Positions 17,552 to 26,100 of a stretch of 64,000 nt of DNA are shown here, piece after piece. Origin of the DNA: Paranoxybacillus sp035645275. Lineage in GTDB: Bacteria > Bacillota > Bacilli > Bacillales > Anoxybacillaceae. The position numbers and the translations under genes were made by a program. The notes beneath the pieces are model-generated. The model made no database searches and was not told where the DNA came from. It saw only the letters and a program-made list of their open reading frames with translations. How positions within the stretch are numbered: the first letter of the stretch is position 1; each line of letters begins with the position of its first letter. The stretch covers positions 124,001 through 188,000 of the forward strand of contig DASQMX010000026.1 of NCBI GenBank assembly GCA_035645275.1, read 5' to 3'.

Positions 17552-17886
17552 TCATTCTCTTTTTAGTTGTCCCATTAATTCATTCCACCAAGCATCTATG
17601 CAATAAGTAGCAAAAAAATTGGTTTCCATCTGCAAAAGACGGAAAAAGGAGCATGAACATAATGTATTTCCAAAGCTGTTTTGCTATTTTTTCCAAAAAC
17701 AATCATCACGTTTCATCATATCCTTAACGTATTTGACAATACATATGTAAACGCCTGTTTCCAAGTATCTTTTGCCATTTCGATTTGTTTGATCCCTTCC
17801 ACCAAAACGTCGTTCTCTTGTAAGAGAGTATAAGTATGGTCAAGCGCTTGTGAAATTTTGATTAAATCATTGGACGGGTGTTTCAT
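17552..17886 (-). pseudogene. Probable decayed small gene upstream of ypvA
   Basis: An intact start exists: GAGGTGATGGAGC before ATG 17886, then 56 codons (MKHPSNDLIKISQALD...WKQAFTYVLSNTLRI) to a stop at 17716. Shifting frame near the GTATTGTCAAATACG stretch continues protein-like sequence (VKYVKDMMKRDDCFWKK), then one TAG, then a tail ending WWNELMGQLKRE with its stop at 17552, six bases before repeat R3. I read this as one gene with a frameshift and a nonsense codon; alternatively the 56-residue product alone is real. No family recognised. Confidence 0.4.
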
Positions 17887-18055
17887 GCTCCATCACCTCT
17901 TCGTAAAAGTAATATCTTGACAATATTCGTATTGTATGTAGAAAACAAAAAATCATTCCGAAAAATTCGTTGATAAGCGTCGGTCATTGAGCGGAAATCG
18001 CTGATAAGAAGCATAAAGTATGAGGACAAATTACAAAGTGTCATTATTCCTGAAT

Positions 18056-18103
18056 AAAAAACTTCTCCCATCTATGACCGATTTTGGAGTATAGACGGGA
18101 GAT
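18056..18103 (-). terminator. Terminator of the LytTR regulator operon
   Basis: On the minus strand TCTCCCGTCTAT pairs with ATAGATGGGAGA around a 15-base loop and is followed by AGTTTTTTATTC. It closes the phosphatase-FapA-STAS-LytTR cluster. Confidence 0.8.
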
Positions 18104-18157
18104 TAAACTGAATGGTGTTAAGAGAAAAATGACTACGGTATGAAAACCCGCTATCCG

Positions 18158-18901
18158 TCATGTATCGTGATATTTAAGAACTTTCTCTTGCACTTCGTTA
18201 ATTTTTAATTTAGAAATATGAGCTACTTTATTACAGTTTGGAAAATAAGCTAAAAAAGTCTCTCCAGCGCTTTCAATTTTTACAACCTTCCTTAAATTCA
18301 CAAGAAATGAGCGATGTGTTTTATAAAAATAATCGTCTAATTTTGTACTAAGTTCTTGCAGCGATTCGTTCGTCTCATACCTTTCATTGCAAGTATGAAT
18401 AACGGTTTTACGACCTTCTTTCTCAATAAATAATATATCTTTCATTGGAAGGAAAAAGAGTATGTTTTGCAATTTTATGCCAAGCTTTTTATTCTTATTC
18501 GCTTCGAAAGAATATTTCGATTCCCTTAGTAAACGAATAAATGTTCTAGCTTTTTCTAAAGCGCTGAATAAGCGGGTTCTTTCAATCGGCTTAACGATGT
18601 AATCAACAGCAGATATATTAAATGCCTCTACAGCAAATTCATCGTAGCCCGTTGTAAAAATAACCTGTAACGTCGGGAGTAATTCCTTGCACGCTTTCAC
18701 AGCCTCAAGGCCATTTAAGTCAGGCATATGAATATCGACCAAAACGATATCCGGCTTCTCCCTCATTACGAGCTGGATGAACTCTTCGCCACTTGCCGCT
18801 TCACCGACCACTTTATATTGTGGTAATAAATGAATAAAATGACGTAAGAGGGACCGTGAAACTGCATCATCATCAGCTACTAGTACGGTTAAAGTTTCCA
18901 T
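18158..18901 (-). CDS. LytTR-family response regulator
   Basis: 247 residues. The N-terminal receiver domain (about 1-125) has DDD near residue 11, the phospho-acceptor in IVLVDIHMPDLNG and VDYIVKPIERTRLF. The C-terminal LytTR DNA-binding domain (about 145-245) includes IEKEGRKTVIHT and FYKTHRSFLVNLRKV. LytTR regulators typically control cell-surface or quorum-sensing genes. It is the distal gene of a cluster with a STAS protein, FapA and a PP2C phosphatase; no LytS-type kinase is adjacent, so its phosphodonor may be the hybrid kinase at 23309-25495 or lie elsewhere. Confidence 0.93.
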   Translation of the reverse strand: METLTVLVADDDAVSRSLLRHFIHLLPQYKVVGEAASGEEFIQLVMREKPDIVLVDIHMPDLNGLEAVKACKELLPTLQVIFTTGYDEFAVEAFNISAVDYIVKPIERTRLFSALEKARTFIRLLRESKYSFEANKNKKLGIKLQNILFFLPMKDILFIEKEGRKTVIHTCNERYETNESLQELSTKLDDYFYKTHRSFLVNLRKVVKIESAGETFLAYFPNCNKVAHISKLKINEVQEKVLKYHDT

Positions 18902-18942
18902 TAGTTTTGTCCCCCTTTCGATTTTTCATGATTGTCACGTAC

Positions 18943-19260
18943 TTAACGCAAAACCTCCTCTCCTAATATTTCTTTTAGCTGGATGAGTTCAAACACTTCT
19001 TGTACTTGAGGATGAATGTTAGAAACGGTCACTTTTATGCCGCTTTCTGTATTTCGTAACGTATCAACTAAATTGATTAATAAACCGATCCCTGTCGAAT
19101 CAACAAAGAACACTTCAGACATATTAATATCAACCTTTTTATAATATTTTAAAAGAGGAATGACTTGTTCCTCAATAATTTCCGTTACTTCAATGTCTAA
19201 ATCCCCTTTAAAATAAATGACTGCTTCTTCATTACTTTCAATTAGTTCATATGAAAACAT
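18943..19260 (-). CDS. STAS-domain anti-sigma factor antagonist
   Basis: 105 residues, the standard SpoIIAA/RsbV size. The phosphorylatable serine motif is FFVDSTGIGLLINLV around residue 59. Such proteins bind an anti-sigma kinase or other partner when dephosphorylated by a PP2C phosphatase, which is encoded two genes upstream. No anti-sigma kinase gene is in the cluster, so the partner is elsewhere or the switch acts on a non-sigma target. A purine-rich GGGAGAGAAGCGGGAAG precedes the ATG. Confidence 0.92.
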   Translation of the reverse strand: MFSYELIESNEEAVIYFKGDLDIEVTEIIEEQVIPLLKYYKKVDINMSEVFFVDSTGIGLLINLVDTLRNTESGIKVTVSNIHPQVQEVFELIQLKEILGEEVLR

Positions 19261-19280
19261 CTTCCCGCTTCTCTCCCTTT

Positions 19281-21326
19281 TTAACGAAATATGATTTGTT
19301 CTTGTTCATCTAAAAACGCTTCAATCCATCTTTCTTCTTTTTGAAATGTATGTCTTATTTTTCCGATTTGAATGATCGTTCCTTCTCTAACAAGGTCCAT
19401 TTTTATTTTTTGATCAGCTGGAACGCTGATGCGTGTCGGTGCTCCACCTTCTGAACCGGCTTCTTTTATAACTGCTCCTAACCGGGCATATAGTTCCCCG
19501 CCCCGGACAATTCCATTCACTTTTAAAACTCCACCGGCGTGTATTTTTGAATGATGGCATCCTTTACCGTATATTGTAACATCTCCTGAACAATAAATGA
19601 CGCTGTTTAAAGCATACATTAATTCAACGGAACAATATTGCTCATTCGGTATCGAATACTCCTCCAGCAGTTCTTTTATCTCATTGAGTAGCTGATTAAG
19701 CCGTTCTAGCGAATGCCATTCGTTTGGAACAGAGGATAAGAAACAGCTGTGCAAATTCTCGCCTAATTTAGACCATTTCATGTCGAGATGATTGCTTCCG
19801 CGTTTACACATTTCTATATATTGTTTGATCGTTGTCAGCAACGGGCGAAATTTATGATCTAATAACAATTTAATTAGGGGAAGCAATCCTTTTTTATGAA
19901 AATCGGTCACTTTAAACGCAGGTGCATTCATAACTTGCTTAATAGAAAGAATAAATTTTTCCATTTGCATCTGAATTTGCGTCAGTACATGAGCTGCTTC
20001 GGAAACAAAAATATGATTATTCCCGGAAATAATCGTGCTGCCAATAGCGTTTTGTCCAATATAAATGGACTGTTTCGCAGTAACGTTCGCTTTATTTACA
20101 TTTTTTAAAATAGAAACATTTCCTTCGGCTTGTACGCTCATGCTGTCTTCAACGCTTCCCAATATTTCGACATCACCTTTAAAACGAATATTTCCAGTAG
20201 TTATATCTACATCTCCATTGTGGATAAGTTTTGGTACAATGGATACTTTCACAAGAAGCCCATTTTGTTCAAAATATGGCCGGCCCATTTCTGTCGCGAC
20301 AATTTTTGTCCCATTTTCGACAAATGCGACTCCTTGTCCAAGCTGAACAAAAATAGGCTGCGTTTGCTTCGGCAAAATGGTTTCATTTGTCACAGTGATG
20401 CCAGGTGTACCTTGTACAGGCGGATGAACAACAGCAATGACCTGTCCTTTGTGGACTGTCGGTATATTTTTCAGTTCTCGAAAATCGGCCGTACCGTCCG
20501 TACGAATCATTGGTTTTTTATCTGAATGAATATCAATCAATAATTCGATATAACCATCTTTTCCTTGTACGGGACTAATACCGCTAGCTATGACAAATTT
20601 TTCTGCTTTCGTCACATTCATCGCTTCCATAATGGCTTCGTGATTAATTCCATGAACAATATTTAATCTCTCAAGCTCTTGCAATACTTGTTCATACTCA
20701 AGGTCATTTATCATCTCAACATGTTCTTCTCCGTTTAATTCAATATGCGGACTAGGAGCGATATCTTGAATCGTATACGTTTTTCGCATCCCCGGTTCAA
20801 TGTATAAAGTCGCATTTAATTTATTCTCATCAATCATTATATTCCATTTTGTCTCAGTTACCTCTTCTTCTGTCTTAATTTCAAACTGATCATTTTCTGT
20901 CACTACGGTAGTACCGTTCACTAATTCATTATTTTTATAAAGTTTTACTCCGCGCCCAACTGTAATCGTCGGATAATATAACGGTGACGTCTTGCAAAGT
21001 ATTTTCCCGTTCTGAACCCATACTTTTCCTTCCAAATCATCATTCGATACCACTTCTTTATGTTCTTCAGTAGGATTATTCGCTTTTGAATCTTCACTTA
21101 TATCTATGCTCTCGAGCATATCCTCTATATCTGGTGCTGTTTTTTCTGTCTTATCGATTTTTGTTAGTTTTACGATAGCCGGTTTTGAGCCAATGCGTAA
21201 AATACCTTTCGTTTCTTGTTGAATGATTTCAATTTCTACTTGCTCGCGTGTTGCCCCAAGTATATCAAGACCAATACGAATAGCGTCATGAATCGTACGT
21301 CCTTTTGCAATGATGGATTGACCCAT
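19281..21326 (-). CDS. FapA family protein (DUF342) with Jag-N-like N-terminus
   Basis: 681 residues. The first about 55 (MGQSIIAKGRTIHDAIRIG...GILRIGSKPAIVKL) look like the Jag N-terminal domain. The centre and C-terminus match the DUF342/FapA polymer-like beta repeats (NGDVDITTGNIRFKGDVEILGSV, SGDVTIYGKG, VKVNGIVRGGELYARLGAVIKEAG). Proteins of this family often lie with flagellar, chemotaxis or signalling genes; function is unclear. AAAGGGG eight bases upstream supports ATG 21326 over a longer frame. Adjacent genes encode a PP2C phosphatase and a STAS protein. Confidence 0.85.
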   Translation of the reverse strand: MGQSIIAKGRTIHDAIRIGLDILGATREQVEIEIIQQETKGILRIGSKPAIVKLTKIDKTEKTAPDIEDMLESIDISEDSKANNPTEEHKEVVSNDDLEGKVWVQNGKILCKTSPLYYPTITVGRGVKLYKNNELVNGTTVVTENDQFEIKTEEEVTETKWNIMIDENKLNATLYIEPGMRKTYTIQDIAPSPHIELNGEEHVEMINDLEYEQVLQELERLNIVHGINHEAIMEAMNVTKAEKFVIASGISPVQGKDGYIELLIDIHSDKKPMIRTDGTADFRELKNIPTVHKGQVIAVVHPPVQGTPGITVTNETILPKQTQPIFVQLGQGVAFVENGTKIVATEMGRPYFEQNGLLVKVSIVPKLIHNGDVDITTGNIRFKGDVEILGSVEDSMSVQAEGNVSILKNVNKANVTAKQSIYIGQNAIGSTIISGNNHIFVSEAAHVLTQIQMQMEKFILSIKQVMNAPAFKVTDFHKKGLLPLIKLLLDHKFRPLLTTIKQYIEMCKRGSNHLDMKWSKLGENLHSCFLSSVPNEWHSLERLNQLLNEIKELLEEYSIPNEQYCSVELMYALNSVIYCSGDVTIYGKGCHHSKIHAGGVLKVNGIVRGGELYARLGAVIKEAGSEGGAPTRISVPADQKIKMDLVREGTIIQIGKIRHTFQKEERWIEAFLDEQEQIIFR

Positions 21327-21491
21327 TTTATCTACCCCTTTATAAAAAAGTAGATGCACTCACCATTTGTTCATCTGTTACTTTAACAATGACTATTGTG
21401 ATGTAATCAGTTCTAAAGATAACTCCTCTACAGTTTGTTTGCAGCAGGTTTTACAGTTATTAGTCAATCTTCATTTTTCTAAAGATTACGT

Positions 21492-22334
21492 TTATATCAA
21501 ATTTGTAATTGAAGAATTCGAACTAGAGCTATTACTTATCTTTAATAAAACCATTGTTATATCATCTTTTTGCGGTACCCCTTCTGTAAACTCATTCACT
21601 GAATCTACTACACATTGCCCAATTTCTTTTATTTCCTTATCTAGGTTGCTTAATAAAGTATGAACAAGCCGTTCTAGTTTATATCGATGGCCCTCTTTAT
21701 TTTGAGCTTCCAAAATTCCATCGGTGTAAAAGAAAACCATATCCTCGTTTTTAAGATGAATCGAGCTTTCTTTATAAACTTGATTGGGAACTCCTCCGAT
21801 CATAATCCCTGATACTTTTGGAAGCTCTTTTACAGTTCTTTCTTTTCCATCGATAAATAACGGTAGGTTATGTCCCGCGTTCGCATATGTAAGTATGCCT
21901 GTCTTTGGATCCCAGTCAGCACAAAAAAGCGTGACAAAAGATTTCAATGTGCGTAAATCTTCGTATAATGCTTCGTTTATAGCCGTCAAAGTTTTCCCTG
22001 GACTGTCTGTGCTCTCGGATGCGCTTCGAAAAGCCCCTCTAGTTAAAATCATCAGCATAGCTGCAGGAATCCCTTTCCCCATAACATCACCTATTACAAT
22101 CCGAATCTTCCCATTGCCTAATAAATAAAAATCATAATAATCTCCGCCAATTAGCCGCGCAGGAAGAGAGAACCCTAGAACTTCTCCACCTTCAAATTTA
22201 GGAATCTTTCCGTTTAGTAATTTCATCTGAATATTTCTTGCTAAATGTATTTCACGCTCTAATGTTTTATCGATGATTTGCTTTTCATCAGAAATTTTTG
22301 AAGGGAAAAACGATAAGCCTTTAATGAAATACAT
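21492..22334 (-). CDS. PP2C-type (SpoIIE/RsbU-like) serine phosphatase
   Basis: 280 residues. Following a helical linker (EREIHLARNIQMKLLN), the PP2C domain shows the metal-binding residues GGDYYDF, IGDVMGKGIPAAM, YANAGHN and PQKDDITMVLL. It should dephosphorylate STAS-type antagonists such as the one encoded downstream. There is no sensor domain beyond a short N-terminus, so activation is likely through protein partners. The start at MYFIKGL is supported by GGGAGAGG seven bases upstream. A 165-bp gap separates it from fapA and may hold a second promoter. Confidence 0.9.
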   Translation of the reverse strand: MYFIKGLSFFPSKISDEKQIIDKTLEREIHLARNIQMKLLNGKIPKFEGGEVLGFSLPARLIGGDYYDFYLLGNGKIRIVIGDVMGKGIPAAMLMILTRGAFRSASESTDSPGKTLTAINEALYEDLRTLKSFVTLFCADWDPKTGILTYANAGHNLPLFIDGKERTVKELPKVSGIMIGGVPNQVYKESSIHLKNEDMVFFYTDGILEAQNKEGHRYKLERLVHTLLSNLDKEIKEIGQCVVDSVNEFTEGVPQKDDITMVLLKISNSSSSNSSITNLI

Positions 22335-22373
22335 TAAGTAACCTCTCCCTGAACCTTTTCTAAAATTACCCAT

Positions 22374-22810
22374 AAACCTACTATGTTCAGCCTGTTCAGC
22401 TATTCCTTGAAGTTGAATTCTTGAGAAAGGTAAATCGCATTAATAACGGCTCCCTAAATCTGTTGAATCAATAAATTTTAGATACGCTGCATACAAACCA
22501 TAATCCAATTATTAAGTCAGCATAGAGCAATAATGGGCAATTCTCAATCTTTTGCACTGAATGTATATAGAGAAAATTGCCCAAATTCAGGTAGTTAATG
22601 TGTGAATGACATTCTTGTTTTCTCCTTCAGAATCCATCTTAGGTTGACAAGCAAATTCCAAAAGAATTTTTGTTGCTTCAGATGAAGGATATACAAGACC
22701 CCTCTACGAAAACGTGCTCATTAATGAGAATCCTTTTCCTAAAGTGAACTATTTTTGTTAGTAAAAGTGTGGTTTTATATTCGAACAAGAATCTGTTATT
22801 ACATTAGTTT
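22374..22810. other. Non-coding stretch with a hairpin and a possible gene remnant
   Basis: A strong stem TGGGCAATT-CTC / GAG-AAAATTGCCCA (22534-22583) encloses a 24-base loop. On the minus strand, codons 22703-22587 read a protein-like tail (RGLVYPSSEATKILLEF...NVIHTLTT-stop) directly after a TAG, suggesting the end of a lost gene. Nothing else is convincing. Confidence 0.3.
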
Positions 22811-22845
22811 GAAAAAAGGGCTATCTCATTAACTGAGACAGCCCC
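22811..22845 (-). terminator. Terminator after the c-di-GMP-controlled micro-ORF
   Basis: GGGGCTGTCTCA / TGAGATAGCCC followed by TTTTTT on the minus strand. The arms are the same sequence used as outer arms in repeats R3, R5, R6 and R8, but here no core element is present. Confidence 0.88.
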
Positions 22846-22866
22846 CTCATTTGCATCAACCACGGT

Positions 22867-22947
22867 TTAGCCCCATGGTCTCGGTACAATAGTAGCTATT
22901 GCGGTAGTCACCGCCATTGTACTGAAGTAGCGCAATTTCAACTTCAT
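22867..22947 (-). CDS. 26-residue micro-ORF under a c-di-GMP riboswitch
   Basis: ATG 22947 follows AAAGGA about nine bases upstream. The peptide begins MKLKLRYFS, has a small hydrophobic middle (TMAVTTAIATI) and ends VPRPWG-stop. It lies 15 bases after the c-di-GMP aptamer and 21 bases before an intrinsic terminator, so it appears to be the only product of the transcript. A basic start plus a Trp-Gly end recalls some secreted signalling or toxin peptides, but there is no Cys for an AgrD-type ring and no processing enzyme nearby. No known family. Confidence 0.6.
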   Translation of the reverse strand: MKLKLRYFSTMAVTTAIATIVPRPWG

Positions 22948-22962
22948 TTTCGCTTTTCCTTT

Positions 22963-23052
22963 CGGTAGCTGGCTGGCATAGTAGAATGTTCTACCGTAGC
23001 CCCTATAGCTTTGCGTCCTCCGGTTTCCCGAAGTTTGCCTTTATCGGGGTGC
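22963..23052 (-). ncRNA. Cyclic di-GMP-I (GEMM) riboswitch
   Basis: Minus strand: AAAGGCAAAC, then a GNRA-type capped helix (TTCGG-GAAA-CCGGA), then GGACGCAAAGC, a junction GGGGCTA and a second arm ending in ATGCCAGCCAGCTACCG. These are the GEMM-I signatures, including the A of GGCAAAC and the GACGCAAAGC segment that bind c-di-GMP. It precedes the micro-ORF at 22867-22947; whether it acts on transcription or translation is not obvious. Confidence 0.93.
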
Positions 23053-23059
23053 AAGCTAT

Positions 23060-23068
23060 ATTATACCA
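23060..23068 (-). promoter_or_regulatory. Extended -10 promoter of the c-di-GMP riboswitch transcript
   Basis: Minus strand TGGTATAAT is a perfect extended -10 element, about seven bases before the aptamer's first stem. The -35 is poor. Confidence 0.7.
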
Positions 23069-23308
23069 TATTTTTGTCTAATAAGCAGAATACATAGCAA
23101 ACGATATTTGCCACTTATCGCTTACAGAAATAAGCATCTCACGCAACAATCCAGACTTTTCGAACTAGTTTTATCGAACTAATATTTTACCATGTTTTAA
23201 CTGAGACTACTGTTATCTTGCAACAAAAAATAAAATTTTTCAACCCCCTATATCGCTGAGAAAATGAAAAACCCCTTGCTCCAAACAGGTCCATGTTCCT
23301 ACAGGAAA

Positions 23309-25495
23309 TTATGTTAGTAGTTTTTCAATTGTTTCTAAAAACAGTTCGATATGAATCGGCTTTGTCAAATATTCCGCAAATCCTTTTTTTAACGCCTTTT
23401 GAATCTCATCTTGCATAGCATAAGCGCTTAGCGCGATGACCGGAATCGGTTTTGTTATTTCGTTTTCTTGCAACATTTCAAACACTTCATATCCGCTCAT
23501 ATCTGGCAAATTGATGTCCAACAATATTAAATCTACTTTTTCATTGAGAGCAACTTCCATTCCTTCTTGCCCATTCACCGCGAATCGTAATGTAATGTTC
23601 GGATACGGCTCAAAAATTTTTTTCACTAACTGCAAATTCGCCTCATTATCTTCGATATATAAAATTTTCTTTGTCATCGATTGAAGCCGCTTTCGATGAT
23701 GTTTACCAATCTCTCTACCATATCGTTCATCATGAGCAACATGTTTGCCGACTGGAATACTGAACCAAAAGTCACTTCCCTCTCCTAACATGCTGTTCAT
23801 CCCGACTTCTCCCCCCATCAAGTGCACAAGCTGTTTAACGAGGGAGAGACCGATTCCAGTGCCATCAGCATGAGTTCCTTTAATCCGGTAAAATGGCTCG
23901 AAAATTTTCTTCCATTCTTCTTTTGCAATACCAATCCCGCTATCTTGCACATGAATATAAATTTTTCCATGTTCATGCCTAGTGGAGATGATTACGACTC
24001 CATTTTGGCGATTATACTTCACAGCATTGGACAGCAAATTAAGCATAATTTGTTTAAGACGTACCGGGTCCGCATATACAAATCCAATTTCATCTTGTTG
24101 CAACCTTTTAATGATACGAATGTTTTTTTCATCTGCTAATGGCTGAATTAGTTTAATACTTTCATCAATCACTTGTTCTAGTCTGACGCAATCAAACGAT
24201 AATTTTAAATTTCCAGATTCAATGCGCGACAAATCTAGTATTTCGTTCACTAAGTTTAATAAATGCCGTCCGCCGGACAAAATTTTTTCGACAAACTCTT
24301 TTTGCTGTTCCGTTAATGAGTCATCGATTTCTAACAATTGAGCAAATCCAAGAATTCCGTTTAACGGCGTTCGAAGTTCATGGCTCATCTTTGAGATTAG
24401 TTCCGATTTGGCAATATTCGCTCTCTCCGCTTCTTCTTTCGCTAATAAGATTGCATGTTCCATCTTTTTTCGATCCGTTATATCAATGGCTGAACCGATG
24501 ACTTCAATCACTTTTCCATTTCTCTTGACTGGGCAGAGACTTGCTAAATAGGAGATACCACGCATATACCCTTCATAATAAATGGTTTCGCCATTCCAAG
24601 CTTTTTGATAATATTCCGTTTTTTGCTCCGCTTGCTCTTTCGGTAAAAAATCATATAACGATTTTCCGATTATATCTCTGGAAGTAAAGCCAAGTTTATG
24701 TAACAACTCTCCATCACATAAAGTATGAATAAATGTATCTCCTTTTTTCACAAATTTAAAAATCATCCCTTGTTGCTGACGAACCGTATCTAATAAATCC
24801 CGCTGCGCTTTCTTTATCCTCTTTTTGTATTGAATAATTTCCGTTATATCTTGGCCGACGACGAATACACCATGCAGCTTCTGTTCGCTGACAATCGGAA
24901 TAAAAGTCATATGCATTGGTATTTTTTTTTCGTGTTTATTCACAAGAAAGCATTCGCAGCTGCAAGCCTTTCCGTTTTTAGCTGCTTCAAACTTCGAGGT
25001 AACAATTTGATAATCTTCACTTCTAAAATAGGAGAAAATGGATGTTGCAATAATATCATCGGCATCACATTCTAAAAACTCCATTCCTTTCGGATTAACA
25101 TGCGTGACAATACCGTCTAAATTTACCGTTAAAACTAAAAACGGATTGTAATCTACTAAAGAGCGATAATGTTGTTCTGTCAATCTCTTTGACTTTAAAC
25201 TTTTATATTGCTTAAAATAAGCATTAAAAACCGTTATAAATAATATAAACAAGACGATAAAGCCGATGCTGCAAGCAAAAAAATGACTTGAAACTACGGT
25301 GGAAGGAAATGTAGTGTCTCCTGTTACAGAAAAATCTACTTGTTTAGGTTCACAGCAGAATGAAATAGCTTTCAGCGAAATATAATGCATATCGAATACG
25401 TTGACCCCCATCATCATAGCAACTGCTGTTTTTAAGACACTATATTTTGCGTAACAGTTATTGGTATAAATAGTAAATACAATGATAAAAAACAA
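23309..25495 (-). CDS. Hybrid sensor histidine kinase (MHYT remnant-PAS-PAS-HK-receiver)
   Basis: 728 residues. The N-terminus carries one degenerate MHYT-like unit (MMMGVNVFDMHYISLKAI) and a membrane helix near residues 72-95. Then two PAS domains (LVDYNPFLVLTVNLDGIV and LCDGELLHKLGFTSRDIIG), HisKA (ISKMSHELRTPLNG), HATPase (LNLLSNAVKYN, GTGIGLSLVKQL) and a C-terminal receiver with LILLDINLPDMSG. The start is a TTG right after an in-frame TAG with no ribosome site. In another frame immediately upstream, residues resembling the first MHYT helix (VYLSIMVVVVFYHCIYYLY) continue, so the N-terminus may be frameshifted and most MHYT repeats lost. Confidence 0.85.
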   Translation of the reverse strand: MFFIIVFTIYTNNCYAKYSVLKTAVAMMMGVNVFDMHYISLKAISFCCEPKQVDFSVTGDTTFPSTVVSSHFFACSIGFIVLFILFITVFNAYFKQYKSLKSKRLTEQHYRSLVDYNPFLVLTVNLDGIVTHVNPKGMEFLECDADDIIATSIFSYFRSEDYQIVTSKFEAAKNGKACSCECFLVNKHEKKIPMHMTFIPIVSEQKLHGVFVVGQDITEIIQYKKRIKKAQRDLLDTVRQQQGMIFKFVKKGDTFIHTLCDGELLHKLGFTSRDIIGKSLYDFLPKEQAEQKTEYYQKAWNGETIYYEGYMRGISYLASLCPVKRNGKVIEVIGSAIDITDRKKMEHAILLAKEEAERANIAKSELISKMSHELRTPLNGILGFAQLLEIDDSLTEQQKEFVEKILSGGRHLLNLVNEILDLSRIESGNLKLSFDCVRLEQVIDESIKLIQPLADEKNIRIIKRLQQDEIGFVYADPVRLKQIMLNLLSNAVKYNRQNGVVIISTRHEHGKIYIHVQDSGIGIAKEEWKKIFEPFYRIKGTHADGTGIGLSLVKQLVHLMGGEVGMNSMLGEGSDFWFSIPVGKHVAHDERYGREIGKHHRKRLQSMTKKILYIEDNEANLQLVKKIFEPYPNITLRFAVNGQEGMEVALNEKVDLILLDINLPDMSGYEVFEMLQENEITKPIPVIALSAYAMQDEIQKALKKGFAEYLTKPIHIELFLETIEKLLT

Positions 25496-25737
25496 CTACC
25501 ACCATAATCGATAAGTAAACGTGAACTTGACTGTAAACCAATAAACGAGGAGAAATAGTAGTGACAATGATGAAAAAATGGCTAATTTTAGACATCATAG
25601 CCGGCAAACGCCATAATATACGTCCAAAAAGCTGGATAACTTATACAAAATCATATATAATTCTACCGAAAATGCTAATCCTTGCAAGGCATATTCTTTT
25701 TCATTAGTCCTAAAACATTCTTCGAAAGTGCAACAAA

Positions 25738-26030
25738 ATGGCTTATCAGCACTTATCTTCAATATATAATGGTAAGGAAATAGTTGTTAATTCATCTCGG
25801 CCGGAGGAAGTATACATATGAGGAAAAAGACGGTTACCCATCAAATTTTTATAAAAATGAGATGACAACAACGCACCATTCCTTTCATATGTTTACAAAA
25901 CAGCTTGTTGCCCAGATTACAAATATGCTCTTATCAAGCGGTACAAGACATTGATCTTGTGATTGCTAAACTAACGAAAGTGTCACAAGCGTTAAATGAA
26001 AAGATAAAAGTATTCCAACTTGAGCAATAA
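25738..26030 (+). pseudogene. Decayed small gene with two frameshifts
   Basis: Reading from ATG 25738 gives MAYQHLSSIYNGKEIVVNSSRPEEVY, then a shift leads to EEKDGYPSNFYKNEMTTTHHSF...LLSSGTR, and a second shift to DIDLVIAKLTKVSQALNEKIKVFQLEQ with a TAA at 26028-26030. Each piece ends where the next begins, and a plus-strand terminator follows at once. That is what a broken gene of about 98 codons would look like. Family unknown. Confidence 0.4.
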
Positions 26031-26058
26031 GCACACTGAAAAAAGTGTGCTTATTTTG
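26029..26058 (+). terminator. Intrinsic terminator
   Basis: AAGCACACT / AGTGTGCTT with a six-base loop and a T-rich tail (TTATTTTG). It serves the decayed plus-strand gene. Confidence 0.75.
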
Positions 26059-26100
26059 CCATTAGAGATCATTTACTCCGTTTGGTCTATCCCCTTTTGT

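Noticed and set aside
17883..18071. 62-codon minus-strand frame before the broken small gene
   Set aside because: It begins inside the LytTR terminator and lacks a ribosome site.
22867..22947. Reading the micro-ORF as an AgrD-type cyclic peptide precursor
   Set aside because: It has no Cys or Ser at a ring-forming position, no acidic tail and no AgrB gene nearby.
25567..25707. 46-codon plus-strand frame with GAGGAG upstream (MMKKWLILDIIAG...)
   Set aside because: The ribosome site is fair, but the frame overlaps the probable 5' end of the hybrid kinase gene and shows no family features; left as unsupported.
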